From: DASTPP01 sp035762175
GTDB taxonomy: Bacteria > Myxococcota_A > Polyangia > Polyangiales > Polyangiaceae
Reading direction: 5' to 3'
NCBI GenBank assembly: GCA_035762175.1
Contig: DASTPP010000388.1
Location: 1-53,375, forward strand
DNA: 53,375 nt
A program made the translations under genes and the position numbers. The notes below the pieces were generated by a model. It ran no database searches. It was not told the DNA's origin and saw only the letters and a list, made by a program, of their open reading frames with translations. This document shows positions 23,401-32,287 of this stretch, piece by piece. The first letter of the stretch is position 1. Each line of letters opens with the position of its first letter.

Positions 23401-25014
23401 ATGCCCAAGCACGACCCTCCGAGTGAGCAGTATCCCCGGGGCCACAGTCCGCACGAGGGGGTAGACCGCCCGTCTGCGGCGACGGCCTTCGTGTATGACG
23501 CGGCCGAAGCCGAGGGGCCCTTCGCGCCCGGCGAGATGCTGGGCGAGCGGTATCGCTACGAGCGCACGCTGAGCGAGGGGGGCATGGCGGTGGTGGTGGG
23601 GGCGTGGCACGTCGAGCTGGGTGAGCGGGTGGCGATGAAGTTCATCAAGCCCGCGTACCTGTCGAACCCCGACCTGGTGGCGCGCTTCGCGCGCGAGGCG
23701 AAGACGACGGCGCGCATCCGGAGCGAGCACTCGGTCAAGGTGCTCGACGTCGGGGCCGACCGGCGGCGCGGCCCCTTTCTGGTGATGGAGTACCTCGAGG
23801 GCTACGACCTGAAGGGCGTGCTCGAGCGCGAGGGGCCCATCGCGGGCGAGCGGGCGGCCGAGATCGGCATCCAGGCGTGCGATGCGCTGGCGGCGGCGCA
23901 CGCGCAGGGGGTCATTCACCGCGACGTCAAGCCCGACAACATCTTCTTGTTGCAGCGCGGGGGCCTCGAGTCGGTGCGGGTGCTCGACTTCGGCATCTCG
24001 AAGGCCCCGCCCACGGGCCTGAGCGCGGACACCTCGCTCGTGCGCACGGCGCTGCTGCTCGGCTCGCCGGTGTACATGTCGCCCGAGCAGATGCGCTCGA
24101 GCGCCGACGTCGACCACCGCAGCGACGTCTGGTCGCTCGGCGTGACGCTCTACGAGGCGCTTTGCGGCGAGCCGCCCTTCGCGGCCGAGTCGATCCCCGA
24201 GATGTGCGCCCTCGTGCTCGAGGCCGAGCCGGTGCACCTGGCCGAGCGCAACCCGCTGGTCGAGCCGGGGCTCGCCGACGTGGTGATGAGCTGCCTGCGC
24301 AAGAGCCCGCACGAGCGGCCCGCGAGCGTCGCCGACCTCGCGCTCGCGCTCCTGCCCTTCGCGCCGCCGCGCTCGCGGCTCTCGGTCGAGCGCATCGTGG
24401 CCCTGCTGGGCGCGCCGGCCGCGCCGCTCTCGTCCTCGACGCCGCCGCCGGTCGGCGTGTCGTGGCGCCCGGCGATGACGCCGGCGCGCGGTTCGGGGCG
24501 CGTGGTCGGGCTGCTGGCCGAGACGGTGGCCGAGGTGCCCGCGGGCGGGGCGGGGCCGAGCGAGGCGCCGGCGGGGGGCGCGAGGGCCGGGGCGGGCGAG
24601 CTCGAGAAGGTCCTGCGGCGGCGGCGGCAGGTGGGCATGGTGCTGGCGTGCGTCGGGGGCGTGTCGCTGCTCGGCTCGTCGGCGGTGCTCACGTTCTTCG
24701 GGGGCGGCGAGGGGGCGAGGGGCGCGCTCGAGGCGCCGGCGCGGAGCGCGTCGACGGCCGCGCTCGTCCCGGCGGCGCCCGCCGCCGAGCCCCAGTCCGC
24801 CGGGCCGGCCGCGCCGGCCGCGCCGGCCCGGCCGCCGGCTCCGGTCGCCCGGCCTTCGCGCCACGGCGCCGGGCGCGAGAAGGCGAAGGGGGCGGCCGCG
24901 CCGGCGCGTAGCGCCGCCTCCGTGGGGGCGTCGGTCGAGGCCCCGGTCGCGGCGCCCAAGCGCGGCATCGAGGTGCTCGACGACCGGCCGCGCGTGCGCA
25001 TCCTGGGTGACTGA
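23401..25014 (+). CDS. Membrane-anchored Ser/Thr protein kinase
   Basis: About 537 aa. The kinase domain covers roughly residues 45-310: a modified glycine loop (LSEGGMAVVVGA), VAMKF lysine, HRDVKPDN catalytic loop, DFGIS, and SPEQM before the DVWSLGVTLYEALCG helix. A Pro/Ala-rich linker and one transmembrane helix (about 413-434, MVLACVGGVSLLGSSAVLTFF region) are followed by about 100 residues of Ala/Pro-rich sequence outside the cytoplasm. The ATG at 23401 is chosen; an in-frame TTG lies 15 bases upstream. Possible partners are FHA proteins such as the one at 5589. Confidence 0.93.
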   Translation: MPKHDPPSEQYPRGHSPHEGVDRPSAATAFVYDAAEAEGPFAPGEMLGERYRYERTLSEGGMAVVVGAWHVELGERVAMKFIKPAYLSNPDLVARFAREAKTTARIRSEHSVKVLDVGADRRRGPFLVMEYLEGYDLKGVLEREGPIAGERAAEIGIQACDALAAAHAQGVIHRDVKPDNIFLLQRGGLESVRVLDFGISKAPPTGLSADTSLVRTALLLGSPVYMSPEQMRSSADVDHRSDVWSLGVTLYEALCGEPPFAAESIPEMCALVLEAEPVHLAERNPLVEPGLADVVMSCLRKSPHERPASVADLALALLPFAPPRSRLSVERIVALLGAPAAPLSSSTPPPVGVSWRPAMTPARGSGRVVGLLAETVAEVPAGGAGPSEAPAGGARAGAGELEKVLRRRRQVGMVLACVGGVSLLGSSAVLTFFGGGEGARGALEAPARSASTAALVPAAPAAEPQSAGPAAPAAPARPPAPVARPSRHGAGREKAKGAAAPARSAASVGASVEAPVAAPKRGIEVLDDRPRVRILGD

Positions 25015-25047
25015 GCGGCTCGGGGCGCGGCGTGGTAGGGTGCGGGG

Positions 25048-26169
25048 GTGTCTAGCGCGCGTTCGGGGCCGCCTCGCGGGCGGGGTGGTGCGAGCTCGAG
25101 GGGCCCGCAGGCGCCCCGCTCGCCGCGGCGCCTCGCCGCCCCGGCGCTCGCGCTCGCCTTGCTGGGGCTGGGCGGGCTCTGGTGGGCGCGCGCGGGGCGG
25201 CCGGCGGGCCCGAAGGGGGCGCCCTCGGCCGCGGCCGTCGCGGCGCCGGCGCGGGGCGGGGCCGAGGCGCGCGGGCCGGGCGACGAGGGCCGGGCGGCGG
25301 GGTCGCCCGTCGCCGCGACCGGGGCGTCGGCCGACCCGGCGTCCGCGCCGCTGCCGGCCTCGCTCGAGGGCACCCAGATCGACGGCGAGCTCGAGACCGA
25401 CGCCGCGGGCGCGCTCGTCGTGGGGCCGGGCGTGCGCCGCTTTTTCGACTACTTTCTCTCGGCGACCGGCGAAGAGCCCGAGGCGTCGCTGCGGGCGAGG
25501 GTGCTCGCGGCGCTGGCGAAGCGGCTGAAGCCCCCGGCGCTCGGCCAGGCCGAGGCGCTCTTCGACCGCTACCTCGGCTACCGCCGCGAGGGCGAGCGGC
25601 GCTTCGGCGACCAGGGCGCGCGCGACATCGAGCGGCGCTACGAAGAGCTGCGCGGCTTCCGGCGCTCGTGGTTCGGGGCGAAGACGGCCGACGCGCTCTT
25701 CGCCGACCAAGATCTGGCGACGCGGGCGGCGCTCGAGCGGCGGCGCATCCAGGCCGACGCCTCGCTCTCGGACGACGAGCGGCGGCGGCGGCTCGCCCTC
25801 GTCGACGAGGGGCTGCCGCCCGAGCTGCGGCGGGCGCGCGCCGAGGCGCTCGCGCCGCTCGAGGCGCTCGAGAAAGAGCGGGCGCTGCGCGAGCAGGGCG
25901 CGCCCGAAGAGGCGGTGCGGCGGGCGCGCGTCGAGGCCTTCGGCGAAGAGGGGGCGCGGCGCCTCGAGGCGCTCGACCGCGAGCGCGCGTCCTGGCGCGA
26001 GCGCTACGACAAGTACCGGGCCGAGCGCGAGGCGATCGAGGCCGACCCCGCGCTCGACGCGGCCGCGCGCGAGCGGGCCGTCGAGGCGCTGCGGGCGCGC
26101 TCGTTCGCGCCGAACGAGCAGGTCCGGGCGAAGGCGCTCGACGCGATGGGGCCGCGCCCCCCGCGCTGA
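25048..26169 (+). CDS. lifO: Lipase-specific foldase (lipase chaperone)
   Basis: A 373-aa membrane-anchored periplasmic chaperone that folds secreted lipase. One N-terminal helix (LAAPALALALLGLGGLWW) and an Ala/Pro-rich linker precede the conserved PASLEGTQIDGEL and RRFFDYFLSATGE motifs, the latter being the foldase signature R-x-x-FDY-x-x-S-A-x-G-E. The long Arg/Glu-rich helical part wraps the lipase in known structures. The GTG start at 25048 is 33 bases after the kinase stop. The partner lipase gene, often adjacent in other bacteria, is not in this window. Confidence 0.88.
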   Translation: MSSARSGPPRGRGGASSRGPQAPRSPRRLAAPALALALLGLGGLWWARAGRPAGPKGAPSAAAVAAPARGGAEARGPGDEGRAAGSPVAATGASADPASAPLPASLEGTQIDGELETDAAGALVVGPGVRRFFDYFLSATGEEPEASLRARVLAALAKRLKPPALGQAEALFDRYLGYRREGERRFGDQGARDIERRYEELRGFRRSWFGAKTADALFADQDLATRAALERRRIQADASLSDDERRRRLALVDEGLPPELRRARAEALAPLEALEKERALREQGAPEEAVRRARVEAFGEEGARRLEALDRERASWRERYDKYRAEREAIEADPALDAAARERAVEALRARSFAPNEQVRAKALDAMGPRPPR

Positions 26170-26262
26170 GGGGCCCGGGGCGCTCGGGGGCCGGGGGCGC
26201 GGCGGCCGGTCGAATCGAGCTCGGCGCGGCGGGAGGCCCGCCCGGACCGCCGCCGGGCCGAA

Positions 26263-26589
26263 CTAGCCGTTGCGGCCGCGGCGGCGCTGATCGCGCCGGG
26301 TCGCGATGCTCACGTGGCCGTCTTGGCGCGCGATGAACTGCACCATGCGGCGGAACTCTTCGTGCGCGAGCAGGGCGTCGACGGTGTTGTATTCGCGCTC
26401 GAGCTGCTTGTTGCTGAACGTCGCGTGAATGGCCCGGTGGCAGTCGGAGCAGAGCGTGGTGGTCGCCTTGCCGCCGCGGCTCTTGGGCACCATGTGGTGG
26501 TCGCTGGGGCGGTAGTTGGGCCGCTCGCAGAGCGGGCAGGGGTCGGGCGCGGCCGCCCCCGCGCTCGGGCCCCCGGTCTTCGCCTTCAC
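26263..26589 (-). CDS. Small HNH endonuclease-domain protein
   Basis: About 108 aa, almost entirely an HNH (beta-beta-alpha metal) domain: CPLC near residue 20, DHHMVPKSRGGK with the catalytic His, and LCSDCHRAIHATFSN with the second zinc knuckle and metal His. The C-terminus is basic (RRDQRRRGRNG). Such stand-alone HNH proteins occur in many genomes with unknown targets. The GTG at 26589 is chosen, although an ATG further upstream would add about 26 Arg/Pro-rich residues. It diverges from the S9 peptidase gene. Confidence 0.8.
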   Translation of the reverse strand: MKAKTGGPSAGAAAPDPCPLCERPNYRPSDHHMVPKSRGGKATTTLCSDCHRAIHATFSNKQLEREYNTVDALLAHEEFRRMVQFIARQDGHVSIATRRDQRRRGRNG

Positions 26590-26781
26590 GGGCGACGAGT
26601 TTACCCCGCGCGCCGGGCGTGTCGAGCCGGGCCCCGGGGCCCGAACCGGGCGCCGCCCGCGCGCCATCGCGCGCGAACGCCGACGCGCGCCGGAGGTTCG
26701 CGGGCCCGCGGCCGCGGCGGGGGCCTGATTCGCGCGCGCGCCTCGCTTGTGCCCGCCCCCCGGCGCACGAACGATGCGCCC

Positions 26782-28776
26782 ATGAAACGAACGTTCGCCC
26801 TCCTCGCCCTGTTCGTCGCGTGCGACGGCGGCGCGCCCGAAAGGCCCGCCGCGACGCCGCCCGCCCCGCCGGCGCCCCCGGCCCAGGCCGCCGCGCCCGC
26901 CCGGCGCGCGCCCGCGGCCCCCGTCGCCCTCGAAGAGTATTACAAGATCCGGCGCACCCCGGCCTTCTCGCGCAGCGGGCTGCCGATGGTCTCGTTCTCG
27001 CATGACGAGAAGCTCGTCGCCTACGCGTCGGACGAGAATGGCCGCATCGACGTCTGGGTCAAGCCCCTCGCCGGCGACGGCAAGCCCGTGCAGGTGACGC
27101 ACGCCGAGGGCTTCGTGCACTCGCTCGCCTTCTCGCCCGCCGCCGACGTGCTCGTCTTCGAGGCCGACCGCGGCGGCGACGAGCTGCCGCGCCTCTACGC
27201 GACCGACAGCAAGGGCTCGCCGCCGCGCGAGCTCGTGCCCGAGCTGCCGCCCGGCCGCCGCACGCAGTTCGTCGGCTGGGCCGACGACGGCAAGACCTTT
27301 CTCTACCAGTCGAGCGGGCGCGACGAGAAGTACCTCGACCTCGTCGAGTACGACCTCGAGGCGAAGAAGAGCACCATTCTCTGGCAGTCGTCGGGCAAGC
27401 TCGCGTTCGGCGTCGCGAGCCGCGACCACAAGCGCTTCGCCCTCGTCGAGACCCACACCGACGCGAACAGCGACCTTTACCTGTTCGAGCGGGGCGGCAA
27501 GGCGCCCGCGCTCTTGACCAAGCACGAGGGCGACGCGCTCTACAGCCCGCAGGGCTTCTCCAAGGACGGCAAGACGCTCTACGTCACGTCCGACGAGGGC
27601 GGCGAGTTCACCGAGCTCTTCAGCGTCGACGTCGCGAGCAAGAAGCGCAAGCTCAACGTCAAAGACCCGTGGGACGTCGAGGCCGCGCGCCACTCGAAGG
27701 CGTTCAAGTACTTCTACGTCGCCACCAACGAAGACGGCGCGACCAAGCTCGCGATCCGCGAGGTCGCCTCGAACCGGCCCGTGCCGCTGCCCGACGCGCC
27801 CGGCCGGGGCGCGTGGGTGCCGGTGCAGTTCTCCAAGACCGACCGCTACCTCGGCGCCGCCCTCGTCGGCGACGAGTCGCCCACCACGATCTACGTCGTC
27901 GACCTCGGCGCGCAGTCCGCCGCGCCCCTCGCCGAAGTCTTGCCGCCCTCGCTGCGGGGCCGGCCCATGGTCGCGAGCGAGTCGGTGCGCATCAAGAGCT
28001 TCGACGGCCGCGACGTGCCCGCCTTCTTGTACCGCCCGAGCGGGCCGGGGCCCTTCCCCGCCATCATCGACGTGCACGGCGGCCCGACCGCGCAGTCGCG
28101 CCGGGGCTTCGCGCCGCACCGGCAGTACTTCGTCTCGAAGGGCTACGCCGTGCTCGTGCCCAACGTGCGCGGCTCGACCGGCTACGGCAAGAGCTACACC
28201 CGGCTCGACAACCTCGACCTCGGCGGCGGCCCCCTCCAGGACGTCGTCGCGTGCAAGCAGTGGCTCGTGCAGAACGCCCGCGTCGCCGCCGACAAGGTCG
28301 TCGTGATGGGCGGCAGCTACGGCGGCTACATGGCCCTCGCCGCCGAGGCCTACGCGCCCGACGAGTTCGCCGCCAACGTCGACTTCTTCGGCGTCTCCGA
28401 CCTGAAGACCCTCGTCGAGAGCTTCCCCCCGTATTGGGCCACGGACGCGGGCTTCATCTACCAGAAGTTCGGCGACCCGAAGAACCCGGCGCACGCCAAG
28501 TACCAGCACGACCGCTCGCCCATTCACTACATCGACCAGATGAAGCGGCCGCTGCTCGTCGTGCAGGGCGACAAGGACGCGCGCGTCAAGAAGGACCAAT
28601 CGGACCGCATCGTCGAGGGGCTGAAGCGGCGCAAGGTGCCCGTGCACTACCTCGTGCTCGAGAACGAGGGCCACGGCTTCACCAAGACCGAGAACAACCT
28701 GCGGGCGATGAAGCTCACCGACCGCTTTCTCGACCGCTACATCTTCGGCGACGAGAGCGTGACCGACCTGCCCTGA
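26782..28776 (+). CDS. S9-family (prolyl oligopeptidase-like) peptidase lipoprotein
   Basis: A 664-aa serine peptidase. The N-terminus is a lipoprotein signal (LLALFVAC, Cys 14). A beta-propeller with SFSHDEKLVAYASDENG-type blades covers about residues 55-400. The C-terminal alpha/beta-hydrolase has the nucleophile Ser512 in GGSYGGYMA, Asp599 in QGDKDARV and His631 in NEGHGF, a complete triad. VHGGPTAQSRRGF forms the oxyanion region. It would trim peptides at the membrane surface, outside the cytoplasm. The ATG at 26782 fits the signal peptide. Confidence 0.93.
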   Translation: MKRTFALLALFVACDGGAPERPAATPPAPPAPPAQAAAPARRAPAAPVALEEYYKIRRTPAFSRSGLPMVSFSHDEKLVAYASDENGRIDVWVKPLAGDGKPVQVTHAEGFVHSLAFSPAADVLVFEADRGGDELPRLYATDSKGSPPRELVPELPPGRRTQFVGWADDGKTFLYQSSGRDEKYLDLVEYDLEAKKSTILWQSSGKLAFGVASRDHKRFALVETHTDANSDLYLFERGGKAPALLTKHEGDALYSPQGFSKDGKTLYVTSDEGGEFTELFSVDVASKKRKLNVKDPWDVEAARHSKAFKYFYVATNEDGATKLAIREVASNRPVPLPDAPGRGAWVPVQFSKTDRYLGAALVGDESPTTIYVVDLGAQSAAPLAEVLPPSLRGRPMVASESVRIKSFDGRDVPAFLYRPSGPGPFPAIIDVHGGPTAQSRRGFAPHRQYFVSKGYAVLVPNVRGSTGYGKSYTRLDNLDLGGGPLQDVVACKQWLVQNARVAADKVVVMGGSYGGYMALAAEAYAPDEFAANVDFFGVSDLKTLVESFPPYWATDAGFIYQKFGDPKNPAHAKYQHDRSPIHYIDQMKRPLLVVQGDKDARVKKDQSDRIVEGLKRRKVPVHYLVLENEGHGFTKTENNLRAMKLTDRFLDRYIFGDESVTDLP

Positions 28777-28950
28777 GGCGCCCGGCCGCGGGCGGCCCGG
28801 GGTCGAGCGGCCCCGGCCGGCCCCGCGGTGTGGCCCCACCGGCCCCGGGGCCGAGCTTCGCCGGCGCGGCCTTCGCCGCCCCGCAGAGAAGCGGCGTGAG
28901 CGCCGGGGCCTACCCTCGGCGCCCCGAAGCGCGGCGGGGCGGCCGGCCGC

Positions 28951-30165
28951 TCACTTCTTGCCGCCCTTGGCGTCGGGCTTGCCGGGCTTCGCGTCGGGCT
29001 TGCCGCCCTTCGGGTCGCCGGGCTTGCCGCCCTTCGGGTCGCCGGGCTTGCCGCCCTTCTGATCGCCCTTCGGGTCGCCGGGCTTGCCGCCCTTCTGATC
29101 GCCCTTCTGATCGCCGCCCTTGCCGCCCTTGGCGTCGGGCTTGCCGCCCTTCTGATCGCCCTTCGGGTCGCCGGGCTTGCCGCCCTTGTCGTCGGGCTTG
29201 GCGGCCTCGGGCGGCGGCGGCGGCCGCGAGGCGCGGTAGGCCGCGAGCTTCTCGAGCGCGGCGCCCTGCGACGACTCATTCTGCTCGCGCGTGGTAACGA
29301 CCGCGGGAATCGGAGCCGGGCGCAGGCCCTTCGACGAGGCCTCTTCGCAGCCGAGCTGGACGCCGGTCTCGACGCCGTCGACGCGCACGATCTTGAACTC
29401 GACGCGCCGGTTCTTCTCGCGGGCCTCGTCGCTGTCGCCCGAGGCGCGCGGGCAGTGGCGGCCGTAGCCCACGGCGCGCATGCGGCGCCCGTCGAGCCCG
29501 CGCTTGACGAGCGCGGCGTGCACCGCCTGCGCCCGCTGCCGGGTGAGGCTCACGTTGTAGACGTCGGTGCCGATGTGGTCGGCGTGGCCGGCGACCTCGA
29601 GGAACTCGATCTGCGGGTTCTTGAGGATGACCTCGGCGATGTTGTCGAGCAGATCGTTCGACTTGGCGTCGATCGTGGCTTTGTCGAACGCGAAGAGAAT
29701 CTTCTCGTTGATCTTGACCTCGGTGCGCGTGACCTGCACGCGCGGCGGCTTGTCGGGGCAGCCGTCGTCGTCTTCGAAGTCGTTCTTGGTCTCGGGCTCG
29801 TTCGGGCACTTGTCGTTCTGGCCCGTGATGCCGTCGCCGTCGGGGTCTTGGTTCGGGCAGCCGTCGCCCGCGTCGGGCGGCGCGCCGTCTTCTTTCTCGC
29901 CCGGGCACTTGTCGGACGCGTCGGGCACGCCGTCGCCGTCGGCGTCGGTGGTCTTGCAGCCGTCGTTCGGGTCGGGCGGCAGCCCGTCTTCTTTCTCGGC
30001 CGGGCATTTGTCTTCGGCGTCGGGCACGCCGTCGCCGTCGGCGTCGGCCGGCGGGGCGGGGGCCTTGGCGACGATGGTCGTGCGCGGCCCGCACGCCGCG
30101 AGCGCGAGGAGCGCGGAGGCGGCCAGGGCGCGGGCGAAGGTCGTTCGGATCGGGGTGCCGTTCAC
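28951..30165 (-). CDS. OmpA-family lipoprotein with calcium-type repeats and GGKPGDPK tail
   Basis: A 404-aa envelope protein. Lipobox LALAAC (Cys 25), then thrombospondin type 3-like calcium repeats (DADGDGVPDAEDKCP and relatives, about residues 40-135), an OmpA C-terminal peptidoglycan-binding domain (VAGHADHIGTDVYNVSL...RAQAV; RRVEFKI), and a C-terminal tail of about 100 residues built from GGKPGDPKGDQK repeats. It probably links the outer membrane to peptidoglycan. The GTG at 30165 is preferred because it gives a short n-region; an in-frame ATG lies upstream. Confidence 0.88.
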   Translation of the reverse strand: MNGTPIRTTFARALAASALLALAACGPRTTIVAKAPAPPADADGDGVPDAEDKCPAEKEDGLPPDPNDGCKTTDADGDGVPDASDKCPGEKEDGAPPDAGDGCPNQDPDGDGITGQNDKCPNEPETKNDFEDDDGCPDKPPRVQVTRTEVKINEKILFAFDKATIDAKSNDLLDNIAEVILKNPQIEFLEVAGHADHIGTDVYNVSLTRQRAQAVHAALVKRGLDGRRMRAVGYGRHCPRASGDSDEAREKNRRVEFKIVRVDGVETGVQLGCEEASSKGLRPAPIPAVVTTREQNESSQGAALEKLAAYRASRPPPPPEAAKPDDKGGKPGDPKGDQKGGKPDAKGGKGGDQKGDQKGGKPGDPKGDQKGGKPGDPKGGKPGDPKGGKPDAKPGKPDAKGGKK

Positions 30166-30248
30166 GCGGGAACCATCGCAGAAATGCGCCCCCTTGGCCA
30201 TGCCCTCGGCCCCGGCGCCCCGCCGCGCGGCCGGCCCCCCGGCCCGAC

Positions 30249-30629
30249 TCAGGGGGCCCCGAACGCGTAGCTCGAGACGCCGACGCGCCGCCCGTCCGGG
30301 TCGCGGACGTAGAGCGTGTGCGCGGTCTCGGCCTCGACGGCCGCGCCGGCGGCGGCGAAGCGGGCGCGAAAGGCCTCGCGCTCGCCCGCGGACATCGCGA
30401 AGGCGACGAGGTCGAGCGAGCCCGCGGGCGGGGCCGGCTCGCCGGGCGCGGCGAGCTCGATCATCACCACGACCCCGCCCGCGTCGAGCCAGACCGAGCG
30501 CAGCGCCCCGCCGTCCGCGAGGTTTCGCGCGCGCTCGGGCAGGCCGAGCACGTCGCGGTAGAACGCCGCGAGGCGCGCGACGTCGCGGGTGCGCAGCGCC
30601 AGGTGGTGCAGGGGCGTCGGGGGGGCCAC
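30249..30629 (-). CDS. VOC-family (glyoxalase-like) protein
   Basis: A 126-aa single vicinal-oxygen-chelate domain: PLHHLALRTRDVARLAAFYRDVLGL at the start, VVVMIEL, and YVRDPDGRRVGVSSY at the end. Members are metal-dependent lyases, dioxygenases or resistance proteins; the substrate here is unknown. The GTG at 30629 directly abuts the 45-bp tandem repeat between this gene and the upstream membrane protein gene. Confidence 0.82.
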   Translation of the reverse strand: MAPPTPLHHLALRTRDVARLAAFYRDVLGLPERARNLADGGALRSVWLDAGGVVVMIELAAPGEPAPPAGSLDLVAFAMSAGEREAFRARFAAAGAAVEAETAHTLYVRDPDGRRVGVSSYAFGAP

Positions 30630-30845
30630 GGCGTGCTCGTACGCCGGACGGCGCCCGCGCGCTACGCACCGCCCCGGCGCCCCGGCGCCCCGGCGCCCCG
30701 GCGCCCCGGCGCGCTCGTGCGCCGGGCGGCGCCCGCGCGCTACGCCCGCCCCGTCGCGCTCGTGCGTCGGGCGGCGCCCGCGCGCTACGCCCGCCCCGGC
30801 GCGCTCGTGCGTCGGGCGGCGCCCGCGCGCTACGCCCGCCCCGCG
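30630..30845. repeat. 45-bp tandem repeat array
   Basis: Three near-identical 45-bp units (from about 30711), each with GCGCTCGTGCG, CGGGCGGCGCCCGCGCGCTA and CGCCCGCCCC, are preceded by a degenerate copy and a run of CGGCGCCC repeats. The array lies between two minus-strand genes. The stop codon of the upstream membrane protein falls inside the last unit, so its C-terminal residues are repeat-encoded. Confidence 0.75.
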
Positions 30846-31213
30846 GCGCCGGCGCGCCCGGCCCCCGCCGCCCGCGCGTCCGAGGCGAGCAGCGCGAGCG
30901 CCAGGGGCATGACGACCAGCACCGCGAGCGAGGGCACGTCGACGCGGCCCGCCTCGCGCCACGCGCGCAGCGCCTGGCCGCCGTGGCTGAAGAGCTGCTG
31001 GACGACCAGGAGCGCGAAGGGGGCGGCGAGCCAGCGCGGACGCAGCACGAACCCGAGGGCGCAGGCGACGTTGATGCCGACGAAGAGCGCGTGCCGCCAG
31101 GGCGGGGCGCTCGGGTCCAGGCGGGGCGAGAGCAGGGCGGCCGCGTGGACGGCCGCCGCCCCGGCGAAGGCGAGGGCGAGCAGGCCGTAGGCGACGCGCT
31201 TTGACGCCCTCAT
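30830..31213 (-). CDS. Small integral membrane protein
   Basis: A 127-aa protein with about four hydrophobic helices (LLALAFAGAAAVHAAALL, HALFVGINVACALGFVL, PFALLVVQQLF, LAVLVVMPLALALL). GAGAAGG lies upstream of the ATG on the minus strand, a good ribosome site. No family is recognised with confidence. The last residues (GAGRAGAAGRA) come from the tandem repeat behind the gene. It is probably co-transcribed with the VOC gene. Confidence 0.65.
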   Translation of the reverse strand: MRASKRVAYGLLALAFAGAAAVHAAALLSPRLDPSAPPWRHALFVGINVACALGFVLRPRWLAAPFALLVVQQLFSHGGQALRAWREAGRVDVPSLAVLVVMPLALALLASDARAAGAGRAGAAGRA

Positions 31214-31308
31214 GGGCCCTTCTCATACCCGAGCGCCTCCGAAAGGAAAGCCGGCGAGGGGCGCGCCCCGCCGCGCCCGCCGCGCCCCGGGGCGCAACCT
31301 GAGCTAGA

Positions 31309-31971
31309 ATGTGTGAGCTCGGGGCCCGCCGGCGCCCGACAGACACCGTGACCGCGCCCGAACCCTTGCCGACGGACGCCCTCGTCGCGCTGCCCTGCGC
31401 GCGCGACGCGGTGCCGCCCGTGCTCCAGGTGCGTACCACCCTCTTGACCTCGTCGCTCGACGCGCTGCGCGAGCACGGGTTCGCCGACCGCTACTTCGAC
31501 CACCTGCCCGCCGGGCACCACGCGACGATGCGGTCGCTGGTCGCCGGCCAGTGGGCGCCCGTCGAGCTCGCGCTCACGCACTACCGCGCCTGCGACGCCA
31601 TGGGGCTCGGGCCCGACGAGCTCGAGCGCGTCGCCGCGGGCGTCGGCCACCGAGTTCGGGGAACCTTTCTCGGCGCGCTGGTGCGGGCGAGCCAGGCCGT
31701 GGGCGTGACCCCCTGGACGGCGCTCGGGCACTACGGCCGCGTCTGGGGCCGGCTCTTTCTGGGGGGCGCGCCGGCCGTCTTCAGGCTCGGCCCGAGCGAG
31801 GCCCAGCTCGAGCTGCACGGCCTGCCCCTCTGCGGCATTTCGTATTGCCGCGAGTCGGTGCATCACCTGCACAGTGGCGTGCTCTTGCTCTTCTGCAAGC
31901 GGCTGCACTTCCGCGAGGTGCCCCGCCTCTGCGGCCCGACGTCGCTCGCCGCGCGCGTGCGATGGGGCTGA
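31309..31971 (+). CDS. Hypothetical protein, resembles the myxobacterial DUF2378 family
   Basis: A 220-aa soluble protein. The arrangement LLTSSLDALREHG...LPAGHHATMRSLVAGQWAPVELALTHYRACDAM...GLGPDELERVAAG recalls the DUF2378 (TIGR02265) paralogous family common in myxobacteria, whose function is unknown; the match is from memory and weak. The C-terminal part has three cysteines (CGISYC, LFCKRL) and HHLHSG. The start is ATG 31309, with no clear ribosome site. Confidence 0.6.
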   Translation: MCELGARRRPTDTVTAPEPLPTDALVALPCARDAVPPVLQVRTTLLTSSLDALREHGFADRYFDHLPAGHHATMRSLVAGQWAPVELALTHYRACDAMGLGPDELERVAAGVGHRVRGTFLGALVRASQAVGVTPWTALGHYGRVWGRLFLGGAPAVFRLGPSEAQLELHGLPLCGISYCRESVHHLHSGVLLLFCKRLHFREVPRLCGPTSLAARVRWG

Positions 31972-32287
31972 TCCGCGCGGCGCGCTCGATTTCTTGTTGA
32001 TGACGAAAGGCACCGGCGGCGCCCGGCACGCGGTTACGGGCGCGTAAGCGTTGGCCGCGCGCGGCGTGGCGTCGCGAAATGCCTCGCGGTGCAGCGCCGC
32101 CACGGTGTTGGTCGGGCCCGACGTCGGCCCGGGCCAACGCCCGCGCCCGTGCCGTCGCCCGGCGCCGACGGCACGAGCGTTGCGAATCGAGGCTCGCCCG
32201 GCGTCGCCCTTCGCCGTCGGTCGTCGCGCCGAGCCCGAGCCCGACCTGCGGCGCCTTGACGCCCGCCCGCACCCGACTGGAGCCCCC
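31972..32287. other. Non-coding stretch with palindromes
   Basis: No gene is seen in these 316 bases. A GTGCCGTCG/CGACGGCAC hairpin (about 32149-32174) and a TTGG...CCAA palindrome with GGGCCCGACGTCGGCCC at its core (about 32107-32137) stand out. They may terminate or regulate transcription of the flanking genes, but there is no T-run. Confidence 0.4.

Noticed and set aside
26263..26589. HNH protein as the missing IscB-type nuclease
   Set aside because: IscB needs split RuvC domains and about 400 or more residues; this protein is a stand-alone HNH domain and lies far from the RNA-like elements.
32149..32174. Strong hairpin as a rho-independent terminator
   Set aside because: No T-run follows, and it lies 180 bases after the nearest stop codon.
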